A DNA stretch of 64,000 nucleotides from Chrysaora quinquecirrha (Eukaryota; Cnidaria; Scyphozoa; Semaeostomeae; Pelagiidae): contig JACTAT010000007.1 in assembly GCA_014526335.1 (NCBI GenBank), positions 1,675,540 to 1,739,539 of the forward strand. The letters run 5' to 3'. This document shows positions 33,567 through 45,045 of the stretch, piece after piece; position 1 is the first letter of the stretch, and each line of letters starts with the position of its first letter. The translations under genes were made by a program, and so were the position numbers. Under the pieces are notes generated by a model. The model worked only from the letters and a program-made list of their open reading frames with translations. It had not been told where the DNA came from and searched no databases.

Positions 33567-35577
33567 AATTGTCTCTTATCGTATTTCCTACTTGAAGCAA
33601 GTAGAAGAGGTTCCTAGAACGTTAGACGATTGCATGATAATAACTTACTTATTTGGTCTTCAGCTTTTCAATAAAATGATAAGAGAATTTTCCCTGTCCA
33701 TTTTAGAAATGAAAAATGTTCGGAAATGAAAAGCTGCTTGCTAGGAAGACCTACTTGTGCACCAAACTGCTTCAATATCGGACGACTTTTCAATTTTGAC
33801 TATTTTTTTAATTTGGGTTCAAGATGGGATCACATCGACCACATAGACGGAAAGGATTTCATTATTAACATGCATCGAATTATGTTAGTGTGACAAAAAA
33901 TTGCCTTACCATCTTTGTACGCAAAGCATGTTCAGTTGAGAGCAACTTATAGACTACAGGTCTTTAAAGGGTTTTCATCTTTGATGCTTCATATCCATCA
34001 AAGAGAAAAGTTTGATTGTACTTGTAATCATTTACGGTCTGTTTTATGTTCTTTTCAAATGTATGATAATTAAAAATTTAAGTTTTTATTTTGTTGTTGT
34101 TTTGGAGTATGAAGACCAAAGCTAGTATTCGAATTTTCGGGTATAGTTGCAGTTAGGCCAAATAAATGAGATCAATTCGATAGTTTTATGAGATTTAGAA
34201 ATGGTTCTTACAGAAATTAACGACATTCCATGTATAAAGACGTCTCTTATAATAGTTTCAAACGCAAGCGCTATTCGAGAGAGCGACAAGTTTACCAACG
34301 GCTGTTGCAATATCAGATGTTTCCACTTCTTCAAAGCTCATTTATGGGATTCTAGCTTGTTGAAATCTGCAAGATGTCGATGTACAACGGAAACCTTACA
34401 GAGTCTGTTTTAACAGCCTTTCGAAGCCTTTCGGTTGTCGAAATCACGAATAATTCGTTGCACAACTGAATGGCGTATGGCTTCATAATTTCCTGTTGTT
34501 CATCCGAAGCTCTCTCCTGTACAGGAAGTACAGAGTTAAGGTTAATAGCTCATTAAGATGAAACTAGATTGGCTGTTTTGAAAAGACTGGTTTCTGTTTT
34601 GCGGATTCTTACTGTATTGCTTCCTAAAGTTTTGTCACAACCGCAAGTGTACCTTGGTGAAGTACAGCACACTTAAAGTTGACTGATTCTTAAAATGAAT
34701 GCTTTATCACCACGATGCCGCGCAAAAAAATGAAGTTCACTGCCGAAGTCATAGTAGATATATTAAAAGAAATCCCAAGGTCCTTGGAGTTGGGCAGGCA
34801 TGCACGAGCAAGACGGCCTATTTCTAGCTTTTTTCAGCTAATTTAGGGCTACTAAGTTGCGGCAACCAGGCTTGGGACCCTGAGTCTAACGTCCCTCCTT
34901 CCGAAAGACGGTATCATTCTGAAGTGACAAACAGCGCCACCCTTCAACCAAAATTCATTTGTTTTTGCCATATTAACGAATTTTTCATGAAAATTTCTTC
35001 GTTTTGCTATATAAGGAAAAGGGTAAACTTGCCCATACATCATTTCTGGTTTGCAACATTTTTCAACAGTCGCTCTCACTTGCAGATGTTGTGCTGGTAC
35101 AAGTAAACAGAAGAAATGTATTCTTATACGCAGAGGCTAACGCGTATACAATATTGGGCTAAAAATTTCCGGACTTGCAGTGATTTCATAAAGTCCGCCC
35201 AAGTCAATCCTCCCCTTCTCCAGCAAGCCAGTGTTGCGTTTAATTATGTACATAAAATTGCGGTTCTAATGATACCAAATTGGTCTTTATCCAAAATTTC
35301 TCCAGTTCGAACCTTATTCTAAGCTCTTGATGTTGTTGCAAAGTTTATTTTTCGTCAAAATGTTGTTTACGAATTTTCAATAAATCGTCGCAAATCAAAG
35401 CACCTCCATTTTGAGGTAGATTTTCAAAAAGGCGCCTTGGCGCTTAATCAAGAGAATATACCGTATTTTCTTGCATAGAAGCCGCCCGCCGCCCTTGATT
35501 AGAAGCCGCCTTTGAATAGAAGCCGAAAACGGAGGGGCCAAAAACAGTAACCTCCCACCCCTCGAAGCTAAATAAAC
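33567..35577. other. Intergenic
   Basis: No gene recognised. A 44-codon ORF at 34714-34848 starts MPRKKMKFTAEVIVDIL but matches nothing I know. At 35470-35560 the phrase (T/A)AGAAGCCGCC recurs three to four times in a GC-rich patch, probably the end of a repeat. Confidence 0.4.
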
Positions 35578-35825
35578 ACAGTCACAACAAGCATAATAAC
35601 CCACCACATCAAGCATAATAAACCACCACAGTAGTGCTTATCCACCACAGTACGCAAAGAACATCACCACAAAAAGCATAATAACCCACCACATCAATCA
35701 TAATGACCCACCACAATACGCAAAATTTACCGCCACAGTAGAGCCTCTCCACCACAGTACGCAAAAAAAACACCCCAACAGTACGCAAAATACACCACCA
35801 CAGTAGTGCGTATAGATTTGCTAGC
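35578..35825 (+). repeat. Minisatellite CATAATAACCCACCACA, copy 1
   Basis: Irregular tandem units built from AAGCATAATAACCCACCACA, CAGTAGTGCTTATCCACCA and CAGTACGCAAAA. The array ends GTAGTGCGTATAGATT.GCTAGCGTG, exactly as does the array at 57222-57488, so both belong to one dispersed repeat. Confidence 0.75.
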
Positions 35826-36844
35826 GTGAGACTCTTACGATGCTTGATCCACATAAAGTTCAACCTCTTAAGTTTATCGAAAAGAACGCTCGTAACAATC
35901 CTTAAAGGCATGAAAGTTGAAGCAGCAATCTTTCTGGCTGCGTTATATCTGTATTTGCAACATTAATATACAGTACGCTTTGTAAAATGTGGAAAGCGTA
36001 GATCTGGCACCCGAAAAGGTATGGAGGTATACAGAAAGCGGGATCATTTTGCGCAAAAGGTGAAAAATGACTCAAGGGCTTGCTTAGCTAAAACTAGTCT
36101 TCAGTAATCCTTACTCTGTCCTGATTCAGTTCCTCAGTTTTAATTAGTTTAATTGATTAGTTTCACTTGGTTCGATACTTAGTCGTGATCATTCATATTC
36201 AAATTAAAGGAGACACACTAGATGATCATTCTTAGGCTTACATCATACTGATAAGAGTGTAAGAATGGCTAACTATGCTTTTTTACCAGTTATGACGTAG
36301 GTTACATGATACGAACGAGAAACTAGAACTCTTAAACGCAGACAATATACACTCACATTGCAAATAATAAACTATTTACAAGGCTACTAACTGGTGTCAA
36401 CTGAGATCCGTTCCGTAATTTATCGTGTACTAGAGATCTATCACCACACATAACGATAACCAAAGATTAAACTTAAACTCTTACAGCATATATTGGAAAC
36501 TACTCGGAGATAAGAATTAAAACGCACCAATCGTAACCGAGACTAACAGAAAAGGTGTTCTTCAATATTCACTTGAAAGGACCGATCTTACGTTATAAAA
36601 ATAACTACCCATCAATCAAAGGTAAATACTGGAAGTTAAGATAGGCTATTGCGTCATTAGGAAGTAAAGCTACGCAGTGGGAAGGTAAAGAAATTAGTTT
36701 CTTCTAGAAGAAAAGTACGGCAGAGAATGAATTAAAAAAATTGCTACAATGGTATAAGTATCAAATTAGACCAGGTATTCAATAACATCAATTTTGGTAT
36801 GGTTCCTGAGATGGCTATATCCCTCAGTTAGTCAATCCATGGTC
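35826..36844. other. Intergenic
   Basis: AT-rich, no ORF or repeat of note. Confidence 0.4.
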
Positions 36845-37846
36845 AGTCTTTATTAGTCCTCGCTAAGTGCTAACTAAGTTCAACTTACACCGTATTAGAC
36901 ATGATATTCATCACTTATCGTGAAAAGCCTTTGATATTTAGTCGGGCAACGGGAGAGATCCGTCTCCCATCATTGGCAATGAGAAATGTTCAACTTAGTT
37001 TCAACTCATCCTCAGAAAGCAATTACCACATCCCTATTCGCAAACTCGTCAATTTTTAGGCTAACATTTGGAATTATACTAAGGCTGAAAAGAAAGTTAT
37101 CTTGCTTCGAATAGCAGAAAATCAGCAATTTTACGATGTAACAGCTCCTTTTCATTCTGTTAAAGAAAAAGGGAGCTGTGATGAAAATTGTCATGAGACA
37201 AATAAGCAACTTTTTCTTAGATAGATACTATAGAGATACTATAGATTTTTTTAAACATTATATCATAATAACCAAGATGGAAGCACACTGTAACTCTTTA
37301 CACATTCTTTCCAAAGTGACAGAATTTCATTCCATAAAACTAGTCTGGTTACAGCTTGAATATTTTCAACCAGCTCATTTCACATTTAGAAGAAGCTTTC
37401 TAGTGAAATCGATGTGCACATTGCAGTAAAACCCAGATGGCGTCAGCTGAAGAAGCAGTTTTACTGCATTTTATGACTGCAATATGCATTAAATGCCACC
37501 TTAAAAAGCAACTTTCAAATAAAACTCGATTTTTATACATCATAAAACCCCAGATGGCGGTAGCTGATCAAATTTTTTACGTTTCGTCCCGCTTTTTAAA
37601 GCAGCTTTCAAACAAAATAAGATCATCGCGTGTCAATGGATCCCAGATGTGCTACCGATGGAAACGTCTCCACGCCATATTCTCCATATAAAACATGATT
37701 TTGAAATTTTCAAGAAGAGATTACTTTCCTGTAATTCAATCATATCAAGTACAAGTGACAAAGAAAGTAATTATGTAATATTACTAACAACATTGACTTG
37801 GGAGGAAGGGGAGAAGTATGAAAAGATACTGTTGCTATTTTTATGT

Positions 37847-38297
37847 TCGAAGAATTCGAACATATTGGTGTGGGGTCACGTGTCACTAACTAACTCACTA
37901 AATTACTAACCAACGCTTGAACAATGGAAAACGTGTAACAATAGTATAAGCATCTCAAGAATGCTCTTAGAGCCATTGTCTCGGCAATTGATGCGCAATT
38001 AGCGGTTGGCTTTTCACAACGGCGGCCTGAAAACAGCTTTGTCAATCTTAGGTCTTGTGACAATTGTTCTACTAACTCGTAATAGTTCACTATTTGTCAT
38101 TGTTGTTTACTTTATAAATGATGGTAAATTGCCACATTTGTTTAGTTAATGACATTTCAGACATTCTCATCATCGATCATTGAGTCTGGGCAAGAACGGC
38201 AATTTCAAAACACTTTTCAAAGCAAATCATCATCATAATCATCATCGTCATCATCATGATTACCATCTTTGTCGAAGTGGCTGTGGCAAGATCTAAA
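37847..38297 (-). repeat. Dispersed ~0.5-kb repeat, copy 2
   Basis: Reverse complement of 1792-2290, from the palindrome TTATGTTCGAAGAATTCGAACATA to GTGGCAAGATCTAAA. The GTTA tract of copy 1 is here only a few units (ACTAACTAACTCACTAAATTACTAACC). Confidence 0.75.
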
Positions 38298-38500
38298 GGA
38301 ACGGCACCACCACCACAAACACCCCTACAACCATCACCACGATCACTCCTATCACAACCACCACAACCACCATTACCTTCAGCACCACAACCACCTCTAC
38401 CACCACCACCACCACCACACCCACCCTACCACCACAATCATCCCCTACCAACTAGCATCATGCTCATCGTGGTCATCAACATCATCATCATAACCACCAC
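38298..38500 (+). repeat. (CAC/ACC)n-rich tract followed by ATC repeats
   Basis: Degenerate CACCAC/CAACCACC run with strong strand asymmetry (almost no G), turning into ATCATC near 38450-38510. The apparent His- or Pro-rich reading frames come only from the repeat. Confidence 0.6.
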
Positions 38501-38836
38501 CATTATCATAATAAAATCATTATCGTCATCGTTGTACATACCAATAAATATCTTTCATCATTTGACCGAAATAGCTATATTCAACTAGAGTGGTTCTTCG
38601 AACATTCCCATAGGGCCTCTATGTTTTGCTTCTGGTCTCAGGAAATTTGACCAAGATTGTAGGCCTTGAGCTAGGTGTTTGCAAGTTTCAAAGCCAAAAC
38701 CATGTGCGGAACTCTCTTCTCCTGTTTCTTTATACAAGGACATTATACTGTGCTAAGCAATAGGAATAAACGTTATGTCATTAATGTATTTATTGGGTTC
38801 AGAAAACCAAGCGACCATGCGACCTCGGGTCGGGTA

Positions 38837-39555
38837 CAGGGGCGGTCTGGCACCACAATTGCAGGGTGGCTACCAAATCAAAAGGGCCCGATTGAGGGTG
38901 TGGCAGATAAAGTTTCTGAACCACACCCACTAATAAAGAATTCATCTTAAATATGCTCAGTCGATATTAGTTATTAATTGATATATGCTGAGGGGAACTA
39001 TGCTTGCATTTCGATTTGAGAAACGTACTTTTGCACTTTTTTCGGTTTTTTTAGTTTCAACGTCTGCAAACTTCAAGTGGGAAGACCAAATCTGCCGCCC
39101 ACCATGGTTGGGCGGCGCAGAAAATTTTGGTTGCTAGACCCTCTAAAACGGCTATTTTAGCAATTGAGCACCTCATCTTTGGAATGAAAGAAATAGTAAA
39201 ACCCTCGAAAAAGAGAAGGAAAAACATTACAGTATGTATAATGATCGGCATTGCTCTGGTGAAGATTCAACCATCTTGTTTGCTATGATAAGGAGAATGA
39301 TATTGCGTGTGGTCGCAGCCGTTGCACGACGCACGGCACGAAACGATTTTAATATCCATCCGCTTTTTGAATTGGCTCACCAAAACTGTAGATACCGGTA
39401 ATGGCGGAGCCCTACTCATGACTGTAATAATTCTGTGCATGTAAATTATCTTCTCGAACTTTCACGGAAAGGGCCCGTAATTTTTCTGCATCGTTCATCT
39501 ATTAGAGGGCCCGGCTGGCGATCGCCACTTTGCCACCCGGGCCAGACCGCGCCTG
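38837..39555. mobile_element. hAT-like non-autonomous element
   Basis: Ends CAGGGGCGGTCTGGC and, inverted, CAGGCGCGGTCTGGCC, the CAGGG-type termini of hAT elements. The flanks GTCGGGTA (38829-38836) and GTCAGGTA (39556-39563) form an 8-bp target duplication with one mismatch, as expected for hAT. No transposase ORF in 719 bp. Confidence 0.75.
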
Positions 39556-40498
39556 GTCAGGTAGGAAAGTTTTTGGGAAAGCGAAAAATTAGAAAGGAAA
39601 ATATTTTACCATAAAACATGTAAGAACAAAAGAAAAAAGATGTCATTGTAGTAATAAGGAGGAAAGCAAATTATTTAGTTCAAAATGACTGATGGGAAGA
39701 AAGAATAATTCTTGTTTTCTCCAAGTAAACAATTTAGGAGGGATCTGGTGTCTAGTTTGGATTTTCCAACTGGACTTGGGTCTGGTTTGGGTCTTTCCCA
39801 AGCCATCCCATCAGGATTTCATTTAGTGGCAGGAAGAATTTAAGATGCATTACATAGAGAAATAAGTTTGAACCAGTTGTTATTAGGAGACTTAAAAGAG
39901 ACACACCGATGTTTCCACATTTCTGAAAATGACATTTCTAAAATGTATATCGAATTAGTCATTTTGCCGGGGCTCAAGTAAAACTGCGGTCCTAAATGGA
40001 ATTGTTTTCTTGTTTGGTATTATTGCCTTTGCATTCAGTAATTATTATAAACTGAACAAAGTTCTTGGTCCTTCCTCAGAGGAAGTTTGTACAAGGTTCG
40101 GACAATTAGGAAGGTTTAAAAGCACAATTCGAGGTCGCAGGAAGGTTTGATGGTTTTCCGAGCCCGGTTTATTTATTAACCAATTATTTTCAATGATATT
40201 TGGTAACGTGTTCCTTTTGTAAATTATTTGATAAAACGGCACAACGATTGTTTTTGGAACTTTCTAATTCGTCCGTCGCACCTGTTTCATTCATTACTTT
40301 TTATAATTGTATTAATATTGCAAGAAAAAACCTAAGGATGTCCAAAGATGTTCCGCTCTTTCTCCAAATTCTGAATTTTTGTACCACTCAAAAACATTTT
40401 GTATTGGTTTTCCTTTTATGCTTCCTGATACAGGTTGTCATCTTCACTGAAAATAAGAAAAACACAGCACAAGTAATAACTGCCACAAACTCAGGAGA

Positions 40499-42702
40499 AT
40501 GATATTTAATGATACGAAAAACAAAACAATGCTTGTATGTCATGGCTGCTCTGATGCCGTCAAGGTTATGGCAGCGTCAACTACTGTGATTGCAATTCCA
40601 ATGTCATTTATATCCTTTATTGGAAACAGTTTGATCATATACACAATTATGACCACAGCAAGACACAATTATGACCACAGCAAGACTTCAAACAGCGGCA
40701 AACATTTTATTAACAGCGTTATCAATGATAGATTTACTTGTTGGGTTTGTGGCACTCCCGTTATACGTTGCAATACGAATACAAGATTATTTTGATATCC
40801 ATGTTTGTCCGTTAAAGCTTGCATATACCTTCGCAATAGCACTAGGCACTTGAGTCTCTTTTCTCGTCATTATATTATCAGCATTGACCATCTTCTGTCA
40901 TTATGGTGTCTTGCTAAATGTCGACAATGGAATTTGCACTTCAAATACAAACGGGTTATTATGTTCATAAAGGCGGGTTTACACGATCGTTTTTTGCTAA
41001 ATGTTTTTTCGATATTGGACTGGGATGCTCAACAATGATCGTGTAACATCCCTAAAACTTTGATCTTGACTACAGTTTTAATTCGCTTAATTGGTGTTAA
41101 TACTCACCAGGATCCACCTCAGGAAGTGGGCGTTTAGTGCATTAGCCCTTGAACTGCCTGAACTAAAACTACACCTTTAAAGTCGGTGATTGAAACGGGA
41201 AAACACAGTTTCCGGCCAATGTACCTGTCACCACGGAGAAAGAGCCGCGGGAAAAGGGAAGAAAAGAAGCAGAGAGTAGAAGGGTAGAAAGCAGAAGCAA
41301 GCAGAATATGCAAAGGTAGAATTTAGAACTTCAAATGCTAAATTAAAGGGAGGGCAGGGAGAGGAAAAGTCACGACAGCGAGAAGACATCTTGCTTGAAG
41401 CCGTCAAATTCAGTAATGCAACATCATATTTTGCATCTTGAGTTTTATTCAACAAGCCGAAGACTCTTTCAAAGGATCAAAGCCCAATATTGATCTTATT
41501 GATATGGCGGAAGACCTATTCAGTAAATTCATCCTCCATGAAATTATGATGGAGTGAATGGGGAAATACCAAGACTAGATACCAGATCCCATAGGGAAAG
41601 AACCCAAATAGATACCGTATCATATTCCCTATCATGAAATAAGCAATAACAAAAGTCTCCTGGTGGCATTAATCCCGGTTAAACCCGTGCTCTAACCAGC
41701 ATATAATAAGCCATCATTGAAGATTTTATTTTGATCTGGGGTCAGAATAAAAGCTCTCGCATCATTTTTTGTCACAGGCGTCGACAAATTTCTGACTTCA
41801 TTTCTAGTTCCTAGGCTCTTGAATGTCATTTCTTTCGATCAGAGACGGAATTACTCAGCAAAACTCGAGAAGTTTTCATTTCGAACTGAATTTCTTCGAA
41901 AATTTAATAATGTCAGTAAAAAAATCAAAACTACATCAGTTCTTTGAGTTATTTTATTTAGCTCTCTATACTTTGATGTAGTTTTGATTTTTTTTACTGA
42001 AATTATTAAATTTCGAAGAAATTCTCGAGTTTTGCTGCGTAATTCCGTCTCTGATCGAAAGAAATGACATTTAAGAGCCTAGTAACTAGAAGTGACGTCA
42101 GAAAATTGTCGGCGCCAAGCGAATTAAAAACTGCAGTCAAGATCAAAGTTTTAGGGATGTTACACGATCATTGTTGAGCAAAAAAGAATTTAACATTTAG
42201 CAAAAAACGATCGTGTAAACCCGCCTTTATAACTGCATGGACAGCCATCTTGGTTCTTTGGTTAACCAAGGTTATTACAGGAAAATCATGGGAAAGTATC
42301 ATTACAGTTGTAATTATACTGAGCTTGATTGTTGTTGTGATTTGCTATGTGATGATATTCGTGAAACTCCAACGCCAGAGACGAACGGTCTCCGGTTCCA
42401 GCACTGCAACAAGCAATGAAAATAGAAGAAAGGCTGAGAAAAAACGAGCAGTCACTATGGGTTTTCTTTTTCTTTGTTTGTTTGTCTGCTATGTACCTAA
42501 AATGACCTGCGCCTTCACAGTCCAAATCCAACGTGACATGTTTGAAGAATTTTATTTTTGTAGCCGTATATCTGAAATATTCCTGGTGCTAAATGGTACG
42601 TTGAATCCGTTCCTATACTGCTACAGAATTCCAAAAATAAGGACTGAAGTCGTGAAAAACAGAAGAAAACTGTTAAGAAGAGGGCAGTTAGCAGTCAACT
42701 AA
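40499..42702 (+). pseudogene. Dead class A GPCR, paralogue of 25.7-kb receptor
   Basis: Collinear with the intact receptor at 25734. Lesions in order: loss of about ten codons in the N-terminal region; a perfect 22-bp tandem duplication (ACACAATTATGACCACAGCAAG at 40641-40662 and 40663-40684) that shifts the frame in the TM1-TM2 loop; a GGA-to-TGA stop at 40851; a one-base loss in TM3 near 40878; and a 1.26-kb transposon at 40971-42226 inside TM4. The 3' half (TM5 to tail, 42250-42702) is still open, with LFVCYVPK and NGTLNPFLYCYR. The 3' half being so well preserved suggests that inactivation is fairly young. Confidence 0.9.
40971..42226. mobile_element. 1.26-kb TIR transposon inserted in GPCR pseudogene
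   Basis: Starts AGGCGGGTTTACACGATCG and ends with the inverse, CGATCGTGTAAACCCGCCT; similarity between the arms extends about 115 bp. Comparison with the intact paralogue (ATGTTCATAATAACTGC) fixes the insertion site within a codon or so, but AT-rich flanks (TTCATAA / TTATAACTG) leave the target duplication ambiguous (2-4 bp). Inside lies a second, nearly perfect palindrome at 41777-42115 with an ~30-bp loop. No transposase. Confidence 0.85.
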
Positions 42703-42837
42703 GTCCTGTACAGTCATACATAATTTAAAACTAATGAACAAGAAATATCATGAATGACCAAACTGCCGGTATGATGCCAGGTACCTAGGTCGCACTTCCC
42801 AGAGATTAGGTGATAGAATAAAGCAGCATCTCTATTA

Positions 42838-45045
42838 CTAAACTGCTTAAATGCAAATTAGGTTTCTTCTTTGTTGTGGCCCATTGTTCGATTGTGCAAG
42901 AAAGGCTCTTTCCCTGGGCCACCTGGAACCGTGGTTTTTTCTTTGATCGACGCCCTTTCTGCTCAAGTAGTGCATGCCGTATTTTTCTAAATGTTTTGAG
43001 AATCCCAAGTTTGTTAAAATTTCGATTTTATCTCGACTTCAACAAGTTTTGGTTTTGATTGCGGCCATCTATTATGCTCCTTTCACTACACGTACATTGA
43101 ATCTTTTGTGTGCAACTCTCAGGGGTTTATTCAATGACTTGCGGCTTTAAAAGCCTGGATTCCATATAAAATCTTAACCGATCTTAACTGTCGTGCGACT
43201 ATCGCACAATCGTGAGACATGAGAATTTCTTTTCGTACGATTATCACACAACCATAAATACAAATGGTGACATTTTGGTCGTAGCAGAGCCTTCACGATT
43301 GCATTACTACGATTTAGATGTGATGTAGTCTTTCTTACAAGATATCTTGAGATATCAAAATGAAACACGCTTTTTAGACAATGGATACCTTTCCCAACGG
43401 TACATTTATTGGCAGCGTGCGATTGTGTCTTTTCTCTCAACTTCTCGCTCAAATTCAATACTACATTACTGTTTTGAACAAAAAAGGCTTTTCCCAATCC
43501 AGCGATCGAAAAGCGAAAGTAGAATTTTAAGAGTTCAGAATGAAATTTCAAAGATAATGAGAGTTTCTGGTGATTTTTCAAGGATTTTCTGCCACTTAAT
43601 AGATGATTCCAGGTGAATTGGACATTTCTGGGTGATTTTGGGTGCTTTTTATCAAGTTTATGGTTCGTTTTGAGTGCTTTTGGCTGGTTTTTGGCCATTT
43701 TGGGTTGTTTCGCGTTTTTGGTTAGTACGTTTTCACGTTTTTAGGGGTTAAAGGACGTCAAAGGACACTAGGAGACTGTAATTCATTTTGGAATATTACT
43801 CATATTTTTCCGTTTTCAAGAAGAGTTCTTGCTTTGATTATTTCCATAAATGGCCACACTAAACTTTTTGTTTTACTGTTTCAATGCATATGAAACACTA
43901 CTAAGAGGCCATAAATTTTTCGGCCTTCAAGTTGAATGTTCCTTTGACAATTCAGAGCACAAACACACAAAATGAAAATCGTTCCGATATAGTGAGATAT
44001 ACACAGGGTAAGTGAGATATTTATTGCTCATAAAGGACATTTAAAATTTAAGTCTGCGATGAGATACGGATAGGATTTTCGAATTTTCCCAGCAGTAATA
44101 CTACTAATTTTGCGTCTTAAGTTGACACAAAATCGTTTGGCATATTCTCAGTAGATCTGGAAATTTGGTCGCAAAAAATTTCATTAAGCATTTACCATCG
44201 AATTGTTTGACTTTTATTTAGGCTGTTAATAATAGGTTTTTCGAGTGCAGACAGGGCATAGAAACGTTGCATTCGAATTCAAGTGGATGGAACACAGTCA
44301 GAGATACCCTTAACCTCCGTGACTCACTGGCTCACTATCCCATCCAAGGTTTTGTTTTATAAAACTTGCCGTATATTTGACCTTCAACTTTCATATTATA
44401 ATGATGATGATGATGATGATGTTGATGACATGAAGATAATGATGATTATGTTGATGATGCTGATGATTATTATTATTATTATGATTTTGATGGCATGATG
44501 AAATCTGATGGCATGATAATGATGATGATGATTATGATGACGGTAATGATGATGATTGTGACGATGATTCTAATGGTGATTATAATGTTATAGTTGATGA
44601 TGGCGATAATGATGATTTTGACGGTAATGATAACTATGATGAAGATGATAATGATGATAATGTTCCTTTTTGTCCACTGTTTAATACCCTATTATCAATT
44701 CTCTTATGTGTTTACCGTTACAAGTAGACTAGCTTTTCAACTTGACGCCCGCGATGCGGGCGAGCTTTTACCTTCACACCCGCAATGCGGTGAGTTTCTA
44801 TGACACCCGATGCGGTGAATAATAATACCAGTTTAGCCTTGGAAAGACAAGATACCACTCAGCTGCCTTTTAACTTGCTGCCTTTTAACTTGCAGCCTTC
44901 TGAACTTTCGCTAGAGTCCGGGGAGGTTAGCTCCCCATGGCATCCCACAAGGCAGCAAGTTAAAAGGCAGCTGAATGGTATCTTGTCTTTCCAAGGCTAA
45001 ACTGGTACTAATATTCACCCGCATCGCGGGTGTCAAGGTAAATCT
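42838..45045 (+). repeat. Modular repeat family, copy B (near full)
   Basis: The best view of module order: a head with ATGCAAAT..CCCATTGTTCGATTGTGCAAGAAAGGCTC (42850); GGCCATCTATTATG and CTCAGGGGTTTATTCAATGAC (43064-43150); ATCGCACAATCGTGA (43199); CCAGGTGAATTGGACATTTC (43609); CACTACTAAGAGGCC (43894); AAGTGGATGGAACACAGTC (44282); (GAT)n (44401-44662); then CCCGCGATGCGGG units and the terminal hairpin (44739-45040), whose right arm has an internal deletion. No protein of known family. Confidence 0.8.

Larger units (their letters stand above)
36845..42750 (+). repeat. Segmental duplication, copy 2 (with dead GPCR)
   Basis: Second copy of the block at 24640-26740. Homologous pieces lie at 36850-37700 (GATGGCGTCAGCT, ATAAAACTCGAT, ACGTTTCGTCCC), 40190-40970 and 42227-42750. 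Between them sit later insertions: the 0.5-kb repeat, a CAC-rich stretch, the hAT-like element and a 1.26-kb TIR element. Confidence 0.78.

Noticed and set aside
34714..34848. Short ORF MPRKKMKFTAEVIVDIL..
   Set aside because: Only 44 codons, basic N-terminus hints at a DNA-binding start but there is no continuation or splice donor that I trust.
38256..38588. Proline/histidine-rich ORFs
   Set aside because: Two frames of one CAC/ACC simple repeat; composition alone explains them.
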